From the NCBI RefSeq assembly GCF_964355755.1, contig NC_092676.1, forward strand, positions 26,828,288-26,892,287: a stretch of DNA of 64,000 nucleotides, written 5' to 3'. The DNA comes from Antedon mediterranea. Its lineage: Eukaryota > Echinodermata > Crinoidea > Comatulida > Antedonidae. The translations under genes were made by a program, and so were the position numbers. Positions 9,991 to 22,290 of this stretch are shown here, one piece after another; the stretch's first letter is position 1; every line of letters begins with the position of its first letter. The notes beneath the pieces are model-generated. The model was not told where the DNA came from and searched no databases. It worked only from the letters and a program-made list of their open reading frames with translations.

Positions 9991-11503
9991 TCTCGCCCAT
10001 AACGAACAGAATAATTACAATACACAAACAATGTTTATTACAAATTTCTTTAATGGATTTTCAACTGGGTATTCCCATATAAAAAAATCGACTGTATAAA
10101 AAGAAAGATACAAAACCTATTCTAGGTATACGGTAACAAATAATGTTTATATACAATTATACATTCCCCGCCAGCAGGGGTTACAAAAAATAAGTATTAT
10201 TTTAATAATACTAATAATACATGTACTAATACTGAGCAAACAAACAAATAGTTTACAGGCAACATACTGAAAAGCATATGTATACATAGCAGTATATAGT
10301 CGTAAATAAAAAATTTTTTAAAAAGTTATTTTAGTGCATGATGTGTTATACTTATTGTTACGCAAACCAATTACGTTAATTACGGATTAAAACCAGAAAT
10401 GTGAATGCATTTTACGTCAAATGAGACTTTTCAGAAACAGAAACAAATTTGCTGCTCAGCAACGAAGTCAAAAGTATTAAATGAGGAATTCATATTTACA
10501 TATTATATACATTGGTTTTATACAATTGTTGAAGTCGTAATACGCTAGTGTATAAAAACATATTGAAACAAAGTCAATTATAAAAGATTAAAGCCAATAC
10601 AACTTTAAGTTTGGTTAGTAGTCCCTAAAGCAAAAATAATATAATTCGTTGATTTGCGAATTTATTGAAAATTATCCACAAAATTAAAAAAGATTGCATA
10701 GTAGAACTGCATCATTGGTTTCATGAGTTTGCATATTTTAAGATTATTTTATTTTAACACAATCCAAAAATAAGATTACTATCAACAAGATTTAAAAAGT
10801 ATTCAATTTTGAACAACGGAATTTCTGACACGAAAATCGAATGTTTTCAGTAGTTAGTAAGCCCTGAAGCAAGCCATCTCAGTTGACCATTAAGGAATAT
10901 CGGCGTAAGAGAATCTGTAATTCATAAACACTAATTACTAGCGCTTCTGAAAAACTCTCGGAAAGTTCTAACCATGTTTAATTGGTAGAAAACAACCGTA
11001 TATTATTGTATGCTAACAAATGCCTGAAGCTTAACTATGATTTTAAACAACTATATTAGAAAGGTTATCTTTTAAGTCAGGATGCAGCGAACCTTTCCTT
11101 CCGGCAACATTAGAAACAGATTGTATTTATACCGCTCATCTTGGAACATTATGTTGTTATAACCATTTACAACGATAAAGATAGTTCCCGGAATCCCGTT
11201 ATTGTCTTCTGATAATAATAAATTATTCTTTGTTACTCTCCTTTGGAATGTACTGAAATGGAAGATGTGTTTTAGTTTTTTAGTTCAGTCAGGAAGAAAA
11301 TCGTCCTTTTAATTTTAGACTGACATTTCCATTGCCCCGAGGCAGGTCGTCCTGCTCGAATCGATTTCACTCCTTTTCACTCGTTTTGGAATTGATCTTA
11401 GATATCCAACTGCGGATTGAAACGATCTCACAACAATGTTTCATCTTGAATAGTAGTAGTAGTTTACGTGCGAAATGGCACGATTGTCCTTTATAAGTTC
11501 TGT
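9991..11503. other. Region downstream of the ETS gene; possible 3'UTR
   Basis: No coding exon seen. On the minus strand the ETS stop codon is at 11504, so the right part is probably its 3'UTR. Minus-strand AATAAA motifs occur near 10668 and 10755, but I cannot tell which, if any, is used. Confidence 0.4.
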
Positions 11504-14500
11504 CTATAAGGATAAGGAACTATCACTTTCTGGTTCAGAGTTTGGAAGGCATGCGGCTTCTTTCCATCCAGAAGCGTTCTTGCCAAATTTGTACACTAAT
11601 CGTCTGCCATCAACTCGTTCCAATATTCCACGTCGATAGTAATACCTAGAAAAAAAACAATTTTCTTAGTTTAGTTTAAAATTATCAGGGGAAAATATTA
11701 TAAATAGTTAAAGATCTCGGTCGTTATCTTGAAAACGAATTGTTGTGTGCTAATTTTCGAAAATGTTCGTTTTTGTTGAAATAATTGAAACTCTTCTATT
11801 TGATGGTATCAAACTTAAAGTTAGTTGCTATTTATATTGAATAGTTCATTTGGTTTCAGTTGTATGTGCTGTTATATGCGCTGGTGTTTGGTAAATAAAA
11901 TAAAGTACTCACCTCATTGCTCTACTAAGTTTTTCGTATGTCATTCCGGGATTATTTTTCTTCCGCCCCCACATTCTTGCAACAGCTTCTGAGTTGACAA
12001 ATCGGAAAACTCCTTCCTCTCGGTCTTCCCATCGGATGAACTTAGGGCAACACGAGTTGTTCTTTAACAGATCTCTGATAAATTCCCATAAGTGATTTCC
12101 CTTCATACCCTCTCTGCGACCCCGACCTCTGTAATTTTTACCGTCAATGTCACAATCATCGGGGTCAACACGCTGGATTTTGCGAGGTCGACCTGGTCTT
12201 CTTTTTGATACGCCTGGCAATTTATTGTGAATGTCTTTGACAATGGTTTTTCGTTGGTAGTTGTGTGTTCGGGAGGAGGCGGTATATGTGGGGGATGGAC
12301 AGTCATCCGAATAGTTCGTTGGACTTTGTGGGGGCAGTGTGAAACTTGTTCCACTTGTATCGCTACAGTCACTTTCAGAATCTGAAAAATATAAATGGTT
12401 GAAAAGGTTATGTATACAGAAATTACACTTTAGGTTTTGTTTTTCGTCTTTCGAAACTTGTTTTTCAAAAATTGTATGTGAATTACGAGAAGGCATGCAC
12501 AATAAATCATAATTCAAGTAACAATATGCTTATACAACTTTCAAAGCTTCTCAACAAATAATACGGTTTATCTTTCAGAAGAATATTTGTAGTATATCCA
12601 ATATTGAATTTATAGAAGGTCAGATAGAGGTCAATAGAAGGCACTTACCATTACCAACGTCATATCTGTGGTATATGAATGTGTCCATTATTGATGGAAG
12701 ATCAGGGAAAGTATGTGTGCCATCAAAGTGTGATAACTGACCAATTGACGGAACTGTTTGAACTGTAAATAAAAAAAAAACAATTACTAAAATAATATTC
12801 AAGTCCATCTGCTAAAACTAACTAAAACCCCGGCCATTTTCAAGGAGACTGTATACATATTCTATATGGAAAAAAGAAACAGCAAGTAGGCATACGTCAC
12901 GTCACTTAACAATTGATATCACATGACGAATACTAGTCACTTGCGCACGACTCTACCATTTCTCAAAGTAGTCTGTAGTAGTCTAAATACAAACACTGTA
13001 TGCTGGTTTATCTGTTTACAGGTGTGGGTTGCCTCTTAGAAAAACAACCAAATTCAACTTACCATCTTCGTCACCCGGCATCTCAAAATTTGGGAAAGGG
13101 TTTTGATGAAGGTCGTGACCTTTGCCGTCAAATGGTGTTGTTAGAATGATGTCATTTAGATCTGAGGGTAATAAATATTTTAGCGTATAATTTCGGAGAA
13201 AATAATAAACATCATAGTCTATCATGAAATTGTAAGGCGACCTTCTATCGTACTGATCGTGAGAATATATTTGAAGGTAGACCTATAAGTACTTGATGAA
13301 GAGATTGTAGATTTGTTGAATCAAAAAGTTAATCAATCTCCATTCATGTTACATCAACAAAATTAGGAATGAAAAACGAAGAAAACTACATTTTCTTTGT
13401 GGTTCGTTTGTATATAATTAAATAGTAGCGCTGGCGCAAATGTTACTTGGATTGAATCTTAGTTTGGCATCTTTTGGGTGTATTTTGTTGTAGATAAATA
13501 CGTCATCAAAGTAACTTACCATGCATTGATATGATAGAAGGTAATATGCCTGGCAAGCATTCGTCATCAAATGTGTCTTGGTATGTGCACACTATAGTGA
13601 AAAAAAATGTATACATTTAATACAATGCAGTGCGTGGTTTACTTTTTATAGTAAGGTGTGAATATCATTACTATTTATGAACTTCTACTGTATAAAAGTG
13701 TACTTAATTTTAAATCCAAGATATTAATTATAAATAAAATTCTTTGTTGTTTTAAAAACAAAAGGAGGAGCGAAACTCATAATCATAATTTGGTATTGTT
13801 TATGACGAAATTCAGATTCCGAGACGATAAAAGCAGTTTTATTGAACTTGCGCTTTCGGAATGCTATGGCACGTCAAGAAGGTCGCTCAGTTGATTTCAT
13901 CAGCCTAAGGGGTAAGCGTCAAGGTGATACTTAATTTATAATAGCTTAGGGTCAGACTGACAGGTACTCGTTACAAAAATGCAATGGCTTATTGCCTCCG
14001 TTATCAGTTTAAAGGACAAGTATTGGATCCAATTTATTATTCAATTTCTGTCAAACGAGTTATAGTGACACTTGTCAATTCTACGTAATCTAATTATTAA
14101 ATAGATAATATAAAAGTTACTCATTTATCTTCCCCAAAATCGATTGTTGATATTCCATGCATTATGTAATGTATTGTGGGAAGTGGTTATGAAGGCGTGA
14201 AATAGTAATCTAGGATGACAGTGCAGAATGAATGTATGACAGTCCATAATCTCTAAAACCCCCTTTTAAATCTAAATAACTTCCTAAGGAAGGATGTAGG
14301 ACTTACTCGGATCCCAACTCGTATATTCCATGTTTTGCATTGAATTAGGAGAGACTCGCGTCGATGTTACTGCGGGTTCTAGCTGTGCGTATACAGGGCT
14401 GTGTGGCGGGGTTGGCAGACCGTCGTGACCAACGTAGTTGCTTAGTTTCGTAACACCGCTTGTTAACAACTCCTGTGAACAGTCGTCACTGAAAATCTAA

Positions 14501-14906
14501 AGAAAAGGAACAACATTTTTATACTTAAACGTAATTGGTTGTCATATTAGAAAATGTGTACGCGGGCGTACTATGGTTATTATAATTTGAACGCGCGCGT
14601 TAAATATTTTGTCACGTGGTGGTTGAAACTATTCGTCCTGGTTGAATAATAAAAGTCCGTAATTTTGTTTTGAAGTATATGGATGATTGACTTTGCTTTA
14701 AATAAATAATCTTCAATAAGAATTATTCTCAATAGAAATGTATTTATAGATGAACGGTGTCATTATGATAACTGACTACAATGAAAACCAAAAATAGATA
14801 TCATGATGTTGCAATATTATTATTATAGATGGGCCGCTGTGCGAATTAGTCCGAAATTCGGTTGAACTTTATGAAAACTTACCGATTCGTTTTTGTAGCC
14901 TTCCAT
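11504..14906 (-). CDS. ETS transcription factor, ESE (ELF3/EHF/ELF5) type, AT-hook plus ETS domain
   Basis: Seven coding exons on the minus strand: 14906-14883, 14496-14307, 13591-13520, 13161-13063, 12762-12649, 12381-11913 and 11645-11504. All have GT-AG borders and matching phases, giving 369 residues and a TAG stop. Residues 228-234 (RPGRPRK) form an AT-hook. The ETS DNA-binding domain runs from about 262 ([10 protein letters not shown]) through [12 protein letters not shown], the recognition helix [14 protein letters not shown] and [12 protein letters not shown]. This wording matches the ESE subfamily of epithelial ETS factors, where ELF3 also has an AT-hook. The N-terminal half is acidic and Pro/Ser-rich (TPPHSPVY), suggesting an activation region. 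Unlike vertebrate ESE proteins no Pointed domain is visible. The start at 14906 is the first ATG in the first coding exon; that exon has an acceptor at 14988 and no upstream ATG if joined to the exon at 16454. Nuclear DNA-binding regulator. Confidence 0.9.
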
Positions 14907-14988
14907 ATTTTGGGGGTAATATGCTGTACGATATGGCAACGGTTGTTGATATCCAAAGTTACCACTCCTATCAGTTGTCTCGTAGTGC

Positions 14989-16453
14989 CTATGTGAAGAG
15001 ATGAAGAAATATATTAATTTACCAGTTGGCGTTCCATACGAAGAATTAATGTTTCGAAAGCAGGCAATAAAATGGTGATTTAAACTTATTTGTTTTCTTT
15101 CAATCGCATTATCATATCATGGGATGTTGTGATTGTTATCTCTGCATGAAGTGAAGAACTTAAAAGTGTTTTGTCATTCAATACACTATAGATGCGAATA
15201 TAATTTACTATGGTCTATCAACGCCTAAAGCTATATAGAGGTATAGAGGCGTAATGCAAAGATGTTTTGACCTCTTTTTACATTGAGGAGAATAATAAAC
15301 TACGATCATTTCCTTTGCGGTTCTTAATAACAAACATTTTCATTTTTGAAGTAACGCTTCGTTAAACTTGCATTATCGATCGGTTCATATTCTATGAATT
15401 GTTGTCTGCAGAAATCTACGTAATCTATTCTATGAATATTCCAATAGAAAAACGATTGATTGTTCTATTGTAGTGAAATATAGCATAGGTGACTACTCTG
15501 AATACAATTGTATTGTTCGTCGGTAGATACCAATATTGCGCATGTACATATCGTGTTACAAATGCTCGCACATTACGTGATACGAAGTACGCGCGCGATT
15601 TAATAACTCCGAGGCACCACGTATAACATTTCAGGATGTTTACATTCAAAGTATGCATTATGCAAGGAGTAATAGGATATGTTTATGTTTTTTAACAGCT
15701 ACACAATAAGACCATTGGACACTATCCAACATTCTTTTGTATACACTATTTCAATGTGAATAAACTTTATATTATTATTAGTGTCTGGTATAAGAAGTAT
15801 AAATCATCACATAAGCCTAGTACAGTATTTATTCAACAGTCTAGTTCAGAGGTTTGAGACATTTTTAATACTGCTATTTTCGATTAAAAAGATAAATAAT
15901 GTTTTACTGAATATGATACGGATTCTCCATAATGTTAATGAATAACAGGCCTGCAAAAAATGTGCGGTATGTTAACGGGTTATTTGCCTGCTCATTAGGC
16001 GTATGATTAATTTACTAGAGTAGGCCAAGACCTGGCTAACAGGGGATGATTCTAGCCACCTGTTGGATTAAAAACAATGTTCTAGATTCGCGAAAACGAT
16101 GTTAGAATTGCACATTAGAAGACAAATGAAACCTATTATGAAAAAAAAAAAAATTGTGTACGATAAGGATCGTGAACGCAGGATCCGTCACGTACATATG
16201 GTGTTTTTATCTTACCAAATAAGGCAGTACTTGTTTTATGCATCACTAAACCGATGCATTACCTTGATCGACTAAACTGGCTAACAGTGTTAAATTGTGT
16301 TACTCGAGCAGATAATACAATTAGGTATAACCATCGAGTATGGTATAACCTTAGACTAAAAGTACATACAGTACAACTATTGATGCAATCATTTTACTTA
16401 AGTGTTTCAACAAAGGTAAATAAAATACAAGCATGCTTAAGACTTAGACTTAC
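14989..16453 (-). other. First intron of the ESE-type ETS gene, no further exon seen
   Basis: I looked for a Pointed-domain exon on the minus strand and found none. Short open frames near 15425 and 16254 are AT-rich and lack domain features. Confidence 0.4.
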
Positions 16454-16600
16454 CTTGCTAGACGTTGTTAAATTATCGTCTGTTAATATTACACGAGTTA
16501 CGTCCCGAAAGTAAGAGGATATATAACCAATTAGTTAGCACATTTATGTTGTGAGAGAAGTGAGTAACTAACAAGAACTGAAGTGGATCTTAATTTGACT
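16454..16600 (-). promoter_or_regulatory. Probable 5'UTR exon and promoter of the ESE-type ETS gene
   Basis: A strong minus-strand donor (CTAGCAAG|GTAAGTCT) ends at 16454. Joined to the acceptor at 14988 it brings no ATG in frame, so it would be untranslated and leave 14906 as the start. Upstream, TATTTATAGG (16630-16621) can act as a minus-strand TATA box, and several CCAAT/ATTGG boxes occur at 16690-16830. The link to the coding exons is inferred from position and splice signals only. Confidence 0.4.
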
Positions 16601-17760
16601 TTCAAATATACATTGCGACCTATAAATACAGATAGTAGTCTGCGTTTCAGGTAGTCGAAAGGGAATTCCCCTAGTTAGTTTGCAAAGATACGCCACTTGA
16701 TTGGCTGGTTTTAAAGTAGGCGTGTTTAACATCAAGCGACCAATAAAAAGCTTTGCTTCTGTTGAAGTTTGAGGGGGTTTACCAATGATGTCACTAAGGC
16801 GAGTTGATGTCACAAACTTCTTCAGCCAATCAAAGACGTGCATGTCACCAGAACTAATAGCTAATACCATATTTGTTGGAATTTGAAGGTACCTATATAA
16901 ATTTTGGACCACGTGAAATATATTAAACCCCGAAAAATTCCAGTTCTGGAAAAAAAAACCCAATACGTCATCTTTGGGGCTATATTTACACCTCATTTGG
17001 TTATGAATATGGACTGAATTGTTAGTTAGTAGTGTGGAAATGGTGATAGGTGCTCCCTGGGTTGCAGAGTAGGGGATTCTCACAGGTTGTAAAGAATGGT
17101 GGTATTACGCAATTACGGTATTTGATGTGCTCGGGAGCGTGTATTACATTAAAGGGTTAATATTTTTGCCGGCTAAAATATTCAATACATGCAGGTAGGC
17201 CCAGCAAAAGTATTATTGCCTATTTTATTTGTATGTATAGTGTAATAATACACATAAAATAGTAGAATACTGAGCTGGGCCGCCGCGTTCATATAAAGAC
17301 ATTGTGGTTCACGCGAATGGTACACTGTTACCTGGAAAGTATATCCAAATTGTAAATGTTAAGCCTAAATGTTAAAATGATAGAATAAAACTACTTCTCT
17401 CTTCCCTGGTGAGACGTATCAGATACGAATGCTATACATAAACGACTTTAGTATCTAACCATCATGGAGTAGGCCTAATAATTACCTAATTGTTACTCCA
17501 CGGTCCTATAAAATGGTAACGCTGCAATAAGGTATTGTTTGTTTATTGTCATAAAAGTAACATGATGTTATCTTATCTGAATGAAGCAAATTTGTTAATA
17601 ATTTACCTCTTGTATTTGTTTTTCAATTGGGCACGCGAAGGTTTCAATTGCGGTTTGATGTCATAACATTATTTCGAATTTCAATTGGGATTATTTTAGT
17701 ACAATATGCACCTGTGTGTACATCACCGAGTGGATTTGGTTTTTTTTTAAATTAAATATT
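16601..17760. other. Upstream region of the ETS gene, no gene called
   Basis: CCAAT-box-like sequences cluster on both strands at 16690-16830. A 171-codon minus-strand open frame crosses this region but is not supported as a gene. Confidence 0.4.
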
Positions 17761-17952
17761 TTATAAACTGCGATTAATATATGCATTATGCATTTTAATA
17801 TATGCATCTGCATCCTCTGTGTCTGAATTTGATGGAATGTCCGAATATGTATAATCGAGTATGTTTTGTGTTGGCTCTATAGCGTAAGCTGGCGTAGCGT
17901 AAACATTTGCGCGTGAATTAAAAGAACTAGAGCATGTCGTTGTTAACGCCAC
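17761..17952 (-). pseudogene. Possible C-terminal exon of a receptor-like protein
   Basis: The minus-strand frame ends with a stop at 17761 and reads ANVYATPAYAIEPT, then DYTYSDIPSNSDTEDAD and a C-terminal tail. The spaced tyrosines in acidic, Pro/Asn context resemble cytoplasmic tails of cell-surface receptors. No upstream exon of such a gene is visible and no strong acceptor marks its start. It abuts a LINE 3' fragment, so it may be a stranded exon copy. I cannot name the family. Confidence 0.2.
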
Positions 17953-17984
17953 TCAGTATGCCATGTCTATTTACGAACCCATAG

Positions 17985-18240
17985 GGAATGGAGGTGGTGT
18001 AAAAATAGGATGTTAAGGGTTAAAAAACCCTTCTTTTGCTCATTTAAATGAATAGCCTGCGGAGTGGACAATAATACAAGGGGCCAAAAGCATAAAGGCT
18101 CGTCGTCGTCAAAGCAAACTCTGATCAAAGCGTGGCTTCCCTGAAACCATCTCCTGTCTTTTACCATCCTACTTGCTTGCTCCATAGAGCCAATCGTACT
18201 ATTTGCATATAGGCTACGGTATATTAAACCATGCACAAAA
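17985..18240 (-). mobile_element. LINE 3'-end fragment, inverted relative to the 9.4-kb copy
   Basis: The minus strand encodes MEQASRMVKDRRWFQ, followed by DNA matching the end of the 9420-9640 fragment (CCACGCTTTGATCAGAGTTT). The two copies belong to the same LINE family and flank the ESE-type ETS gene in opposite orientation. The reading frame continues into the 3' flank and is not functional. Confidence 0.65.
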
Positions 18241-19792
18241 CTAAAAATTAATCCGTTTGACGAAGTTATTTCTGCGTATTGTACGTATTGTATATTTCAT
18301 GTCTGTGACCCTTTTTAGGAATAGAATTTAACACAGTGACATTCTATGCTTATGTTATGCTAATGTAAAGGTATAGGATTTGTCATTATTGTATTTGAAT
18401 GAGAACTTTGTACTCTGACCTTCTGTGTACCCCATTGTTGGTGACGGTAATATTGCTAATAAGCCTGGGGCTCTTTTAAAATACTGTATATATATAATAA
18501 AATACTTGTTTCTTCAAAGTGCACACGAACCGGATGTTTACACGTACATATTTGTCGCCAATTTAGGATTCAATTTTCAAGTATGTAATTGCTGGCCCAA
18601 TGTTTGGTTTTAATCATTAATTTTCCGGTTTAATATCTTGGGCGTTACCAGGATTGTTGGTAGAGGTCGAGATTATAATAGATATTTAGATTAGAGCGAG
18701 CTTATAGCATGGGACTATACGCCTATGTAGTCTATTCTGACGTCTTAAACAAATCTCATTTTAGAATACACCTATGTAGGCCTATGTATTCGGATATAGA
18801 AGTTGATGTTTTTTTAGGTCGAGTTATAATATATATTTAGACTGAATTAACGAGAGTCTAGCTTGTAGCTACTAAACTATGTGTAGAAGTATAGTAGCCT
18901 ATTCTGACGACTCAAACAAATCACATTTTAGAATAGGCCTATGTATGTATTCGGATAGAAGTATGATTTTTTTATTGAGGATAAAAAAATATATATAGGC
19001 CTACAGCTGCGTCAAACCGCCAACCACACACAGTCCCAATCCCTTTTAGTTGTACGAATTTCAGGAAACAAAGATATTAAAAATTGTAGGTGTGCCAGGA
19101 AAAATATGGTAAAATATATGTGAAAACGTACGAAATTGGTAGAAACAGCTTATTTATGCGTTAATAACTGTTATTCCCCGAACAGATGTGACGTGTTCAG
19201 CTAACTGTAAAGTTGTGTTTAGTTGAGGACCAACGTAGCGAAGACTATGACATTAGTCAAGTAATGGATTTCCATGGTCAAATGTGCTGTTACATGTAGC
19301 TAGGCATACTAGTCCCTTCTTGGCTCGTTATATTCTACGGCACCACCGGCCGGTCCACTTGCGCCCGTGGACACAGCGGCAAATGGATGGAAATGTACGC
19401 TATGCTGCCATTCTAAATAGAACGATATGCCTACATGCAACTCAAAATCTACTAAACTCCTTCATATTTGCATTCATCTTTCGTATCTTTTCTTAGTGCT
19501 ACACAAACCCAAACATTCAAACAAAATAAATATTGAGTATTGTTGCACATGGTATGCAAATTATACCAACAAGCACAGCATAACATGTGATCGGACCAAG
19601 AGATAAGTTCTTAATACAAAGACCATGATGCATTTTGATGAATATTGAGTATTGTTGCACATGGTATGCAAAATACCAATAATCACAACATAACAGTCAT
19701 GTGATTGAACCAAGAAGATGATAAATTCTGAAAAGAAAGACCATAATGCATTTTAAATCCATTTTGTTTAGGCCTCAATACTTGTGTACAGT
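18241..19792. other. Intergenic, no gene seen
   Basis: Contains a short direct duplication: blocks with TATTCTGACG.CT.AAACAAATC and TTTTAGAATA..CCTATGTA occur at about 18731-18800 and 18900-18960. A second one (TTGAGTATTGTTGCACATGG near 19531 and 19646) is also present. No coding exon supported. Confidence 0.5.
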
Positions 19793-19977
19793 TCAATCGA
19801 TGGTGAAGTCGTTCGCATAACAGGTGTCATTCTCATTCGGCAGGTGGCTCGTGATTCTTCGTTGCTTGGTCACTGGTGTTGAGTTTGTTGACTCATCGAT
19901 CATGAGTTTACCATTCTCCGTAGGGAAGACACTCTTTTGGCAGGTGAATTCGAAGCACGTGTTCACATTTTTACAAC
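19793..19977 (-). CDS. Putative terminal exon of a cysteine-rich secreted-type protein
   Basis: On the minus strand a pyrimidine-rich acceptor (GTCTGCCACTCAG) is followed by 61 open codons ending in TGA. The peptide begins CKNVNTCFEFTCQKSVFP and ends NDTCYANDFTID. Four cysteines, charged residues and mostly C or G at third positions suggest real coding sequence in otherwise AT-rich DNA. I found no preceding exon and no family match, so it could also be chance. The overlapping plus-strand frame at 19824 has no supporting feature. Confidence 0.3.
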
Positions 19978-22089
19978 CTGAGTGGCAGACGGCGTGTCAT
20001 ACTTACGTACGGACCAAACAATGTGAAAGATACTCACGGTAATAAAACGTCATTACATTATTTTTATTACATCGTTTATATCCTTGTTACTTAACGTACA
20101 TTCGACAGAAATAGAACTATCAAATAGTCTGATGACTATAAATATAGAATGATACAAGGCAATTTGAAGTAGGATATCGACGTCATTTAAGAGACTCGAG
20201 CGTTTACTAGGCCCATCCCTAGGCCTGCGTTTACTAGGCCTAGTCAGCTATTAATAAGACTCCCAGATAATATGACACCCGCACAACTAGCGCTAGAGTA
20301 AGACAACAACATGAATAAAAGTCTCGCTGGTCCTACATTGTTTGCTATTAAATGTTATATTTGTTATGGATCAAATAAATCGGCTTGTAACATGTGTGTG
20401 ACTTGTAAAAAGACACGTTGGAAAAAGGTAGAAAATATGGACAATTATACAGGATGTCTTGAAAACAGCACTAAATTTCACTGGCCCACTTTAGACACAC
20501 CCGGCCCACAACAGGAATAAATGGCACAAAATAGTAGAATACGCTGTCTACGATGAAGACGCGTGTTGAATTAATATTAGATAAGTTGGCGGCTTGGCCT
20601 ACATCAGTCGTGATATAGAAAATATCGAATTCAATATAGCATTTGTTTAGTGATTATTATTCAGTAGGCCTATATCAGTAATTGTAGTGTAGAGAGGCCT
20701 GCAAATGCTTTTTCATGAGGTCTTTCTCATCGCTATCTGCAATCTCAAAAGTCATACTGAAATATCCCAATGTTTATAATAACAGCACGTGTTTGTTGTC
20801 ATTGTTTCCTTTTTTATGAATACTGTGCCTATTACTGTACACTGTTATCATGAATGTATTTTGAGTTATATTGTTCTCTGTCTTAAAACAATTGTGTAAG
20901 CTAAACATTTCAATACCTTATCTGACAATCTTAAATGTTAATGCCATTTATGAGCAATAGAAGCTGTAGGCCTAAGCAAGTGCCAAGGTCTAAAATGGAA
21001 TTAAATCGAAGAGTTTAGGCAACATCTGGGCCTGACCCGGATCTAGCGGTTTATATATACTGTGCGATTATAAATTATTTACAACGTCATCGTCTTAAAG
21101 GAATGTGAGTGTAGGTGCTGAATCAGTCCCTCTTAATTGACTACGTCATCTTAAAACACCTACCAAATATGGTACAAGGCGAAAGGAAGTTTGATTCGTT
21201 AATTGGGACGTCATGCGCGTATGACACGTCGATTGTAATTGGCTATCTCATACACTCCTTGAAACAACAACCAAATATGGTGAGCTATTGGGCGGAACGA
21301 CATTTGATTCGTTATTAGAAATACGCCACGTGGGGTATGCCCATGTTTGGAAGGCGACGTACTCAACAGGTATCCACGTGACTGGGTAATTGTATGCGTC
21401 ATGTATCATGGTTAACTGGAACATTTGATAGTATTCTCGAATTCCTATTCCCCCACGAGTCCAGACAACCAATCCTATCACAAAAGAGGTGCTGGTTCGA
21501 ATCGCCCGAGTGTGCAATATTATTGTTACTAATTTAGGAGATATATAATATGTTGCCATTAATTTTGTATGGTACGGACGTTTATAGTTTGTACATACAA
21601 TAATGTGTGTCTGTGTAACTTAAGGGTCTATTCTAGGATGTTTGTTATTGTACTTTCGCCTGCAATTATATTATTATTAGGCCTATATTAGAGAAACTTA
21701 TTTTTTTCTAGGTATGATGAGCTGTCGTTTATTCGGAAATATTATCGCTCTAAATATTGTTCAAAACGACATATTGGCTGATAATAAAATCAATTTACCT
21801 AAAGAAATATGTTTTTTAAATAATATCAAAATAATCAGGATGTGATTGGGTGTTATATTGCAGTGACTTTGACACTTTGCGAAACTCATGGTGTACCCGG
21901 GTTTTCCCGTAACTGTTGAAAGCTACTCAGCTCCCTAGATATGCTGTGTTTCACGTGATCATTTTGCAATATGCCCTCTGTGTGCCCTCTCAGCTTTCTC
22001 AGTGTGTGCCACGTGTACACAATGTTAAGTAACACGTATAAATACTAACTGCGCACGTGTGCACACCAATGCAATGTGTGAACGCCGCT
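19978..22089. other. Intergenic, no gene seen
   Basis: A tRNA-type B box (GGTTCGAATCGC near 21493) is probably a SINE trace. TAGGCCTA palindromes are frequent. A short frame at 20311 starts with IKCYICYGS, which recalls a Ly6-type start, but it has no signal peptide, partner exons or domain completion. Confidence 0.4.
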
Positions 22090-22290
22090 TGTTGCTCGAG
22101 TAAAGCTTGGTTCCCACTATAGGACGCAACTCAAGGATGTAAGCCGCTTGTTGCTCGAGTAAAGCTTGGTTATATGACGCAACTCATAGGACGTAAGAAA
22201 TTAATCAATTATACGCGCTGCGCAAGGAGTATTTTTATTTATTTATTTGTCGCTTGCCATTGGCTAACTCGCTTGCGTTGTAGTCACAAG
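22090..22290. mobile_element. MITE family B, degraded copy
   Basis: Two direct copies of AAAGCTTGGTT...GACGCAACTCA at 22101-22190, and a complementary AACTCGCTTGCGTTGTAG at about 22265. These are remains of the palindromic B family better seen at 24010, 41344 and 62358. Confidence 0.55.

Noticed and set aside
9573-10082. Two long overlapping plus-strand frames (169 and 126 codons)
   Set aside because: They are translations of the 26-bp minisatellite in different frames.
16568-17083. 171-codon minus-strand open frame just upstream of the ESE-type ETS gene
   Set aside because: It contains a vaguely Pointed-like VFDWLKKF, but the rest of the domain pattern is missing, it has no acceptor or donor that fits the gene, and it overlaps CCAAT-box-rich promoter-like DNA.
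20311-20520. 70-codon frame beginning with a Ly6-like IKCYICYGS
   Set aside because: No signal peptide, the later cysteine pattern does not complete the fold, and no companion exon was found.
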